A DNA stretch of 6,040 nucleotides. It comes from Clostridia bacterium. Lineage in GTDB: Bacteria; Bacillota_A; Clostridia; Oscillospirales; CAG-382. The position numbers and the translations under genes were made by a program. The stretch spans positions 1-6,040 of the forward strand of contig JAFWWX010000303.1 of NCBI GenBank assembly GCA_017517985.1, read 5' to 3'. Each line of letters begins with the position of its first letter. The first letter of the stretch is position 1. Shown here one piece after another: positions 5,879 through 6,040 of this stretch. The notes below the pieces were generated by a model. That model did no database searches. It saw nothing but the letters and a program-made list of their open reading frames with translations, and was not told where the DNA came from.

Positions 5879-5905
5879 AAAACCCTTATTATACAAGGTT
5901 TTTTT
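5879..5905 (+). terminator. Weak intrinsic terminator
   Basis: AAAACC(C)TT (5879-5887) pairs with AAGGTTTT (5895-5902) with one bulged C around a 7-base loop, followed by T to 5905. It would end the short transcript from the 5664 promoter after about 205 bases. Confidence 0.5.
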
Positions 5906-5914
5906 GAAGGTCAA
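5888..5914 (-). promoter_or_regulatory. Possible leftward promoter
   Basis: On the minus strand TTGACC (5909-5914) and TATAAT (5888-5893) are separated by 15 bases, shorter than ideal. It overlaps the rightward terminator. No convincing minus-strand gene lies downstream of it. Confidence 0.3.
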
Positions 5915-5955
5915 TTAAAATGTATCTCTATGTATCTCCATATAACTCCACGACA

Positions 5956-5991
5956 AAATGGTGTAAAAAATGGTGTAGTAAATGGTGTAGA
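5956..5991. repeat. Three 12-bp tandem repeats (ATGGTGTA core)
   Basis: ATGGTGTA occurs at 5958, 5970 and 5982, an exact 12-base period with A-rich spacers. A related pair, ATGGTGCGAG (5743) and TTGGTGCGAG (5754), has an 11-base period about 200 bases upstream. Evenly spaced short direct repeats of this kind occur as integrase arm-type sites and as replication iterons; which applies here cannot be told. Confidence 0.85.
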
Positions 5992-6040
5992 GATTTCTTA
6001 CAAAACAATTTTACAAAAAAAGCCAATACAACATTTTATA

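Larger units (their letters stand above)
5852..5949. repeat. ATCTCC decamer repeats and 21-bp direct repeat
   Basis: TCTCTATAAATCTCCATAAA (start 5852) recurs 73 bases on as TCTCTATGTATCTCCATATA (start 5925), matching 18 of 21 positions over 5852-5872 and 5925-5945. The second copy sits in three tandem 10-mers, ATGTATCTCT, ATGTATCTCC and ATATAACTCC (5920-5949). A 10-bp period equals one helical turn and fits DNA-binding sites. Confidence 0.7.
5636..6040. other. Right-hand AT-rich region with promoter, leader, tiny ORFs and tandem repeats
   Basis: No recognisable gene is present. Two tiny plus-strand reading frames exist: 5696-5797 (33 codons, containing QKWCEIGARRKKN) and 5813-5860 (MKLGIVIYTPIFISL, with AAGGAGA 9 bases upstream). 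A further frame, open from an ATG at 5920 to the window edge, runs through a tandem repeat. Signals seen: a promoter (5664-5692), a foldable leader (5710-5788), a weak terminator (5879-5905), a possible leftward promoter (5888-5914) and three sets of short repeats. The region may be the edge of an integrated element or a cis-acting DNA region. Confidence 0.6.

Noticed and set aside
5111..6040. A second attachment site made from the tRNA-Lys 3' end
   Set aside because: No second copy of the T-arm or acceptor sequence (such as TTCGAATCTCCGG) appears downstream within the window, so an att duplication cannot be shown.

Overview
The window fits a low-to-moderate-GC anaerobic Firmicute of the Oscillospiraceae/Ruminococcaceae type. 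This is inferred from four things: a C-terminal type I dockerin with cohesin-like domains, consensus sigma-A promoters (TTGACA-17-TATACT with an extended -10), strong GGAGG ribosome sites, and a CCA-encoding tRNA-Lys followed by a classical intrinsic terminator. No species call is possible from sequence alone.

Layout. (1) 1-2300, plus strand: the 3' part of a large secreted or cell-surface protein. The reading frame is already open at the left edge. It shows beta-rich sequence, two tandem cohesin-like units, one clearer cohesin domain, a Listeria-Bacteroides (InlB B-type) repeat and a C-terminal dockerin. (2) 2301-2647: intergenic, with a GAAA-capped hairpin terminator, a distant 10-bp inverted repeat around it, and a near-perfect promoter for the next gene. 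(3) 2648-2854, plus strand: a 68-residue UPF0291/DUF896 (YnzC-like) protein. (4) 2981-4685, minus strand: a two-gene unit, an AEC-family permease followed by a hemolysin III/TrhA-family membrane protein, ending in a hairpin-plus-T-tract terminator at 2935-2962. (5) 5068-5143, plus strand: tRNA-Lys(UUU) with its own promoter and terminator. (6) 5152-5580: two tandem copies (216 and 213 bp) of a unit made almost entirely of short hairpins joined by a CATGAATTG/CAATTCATG linker. Each copy begins with a version of the tRNA terminator. (7) 5581-6040: no recognisable gene. It holds a third terminator, a good promoter, a foldable leader with two tiny ORFs, 10-bp and 12-bp tandem repeats and signals pointing in both directions. 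It could be the edge of a mobile element or a cis-acting recombination or replication region, but that is inference.

How the genes relate. The conserved genes are ordinary housekeeping or membrane functions with no obvious shared pathway. The dockerin protein points to cellulosome-like or cell-surface assembly. The least explained part is the right-hand third, 5144-6040, downstream of the tRNA.
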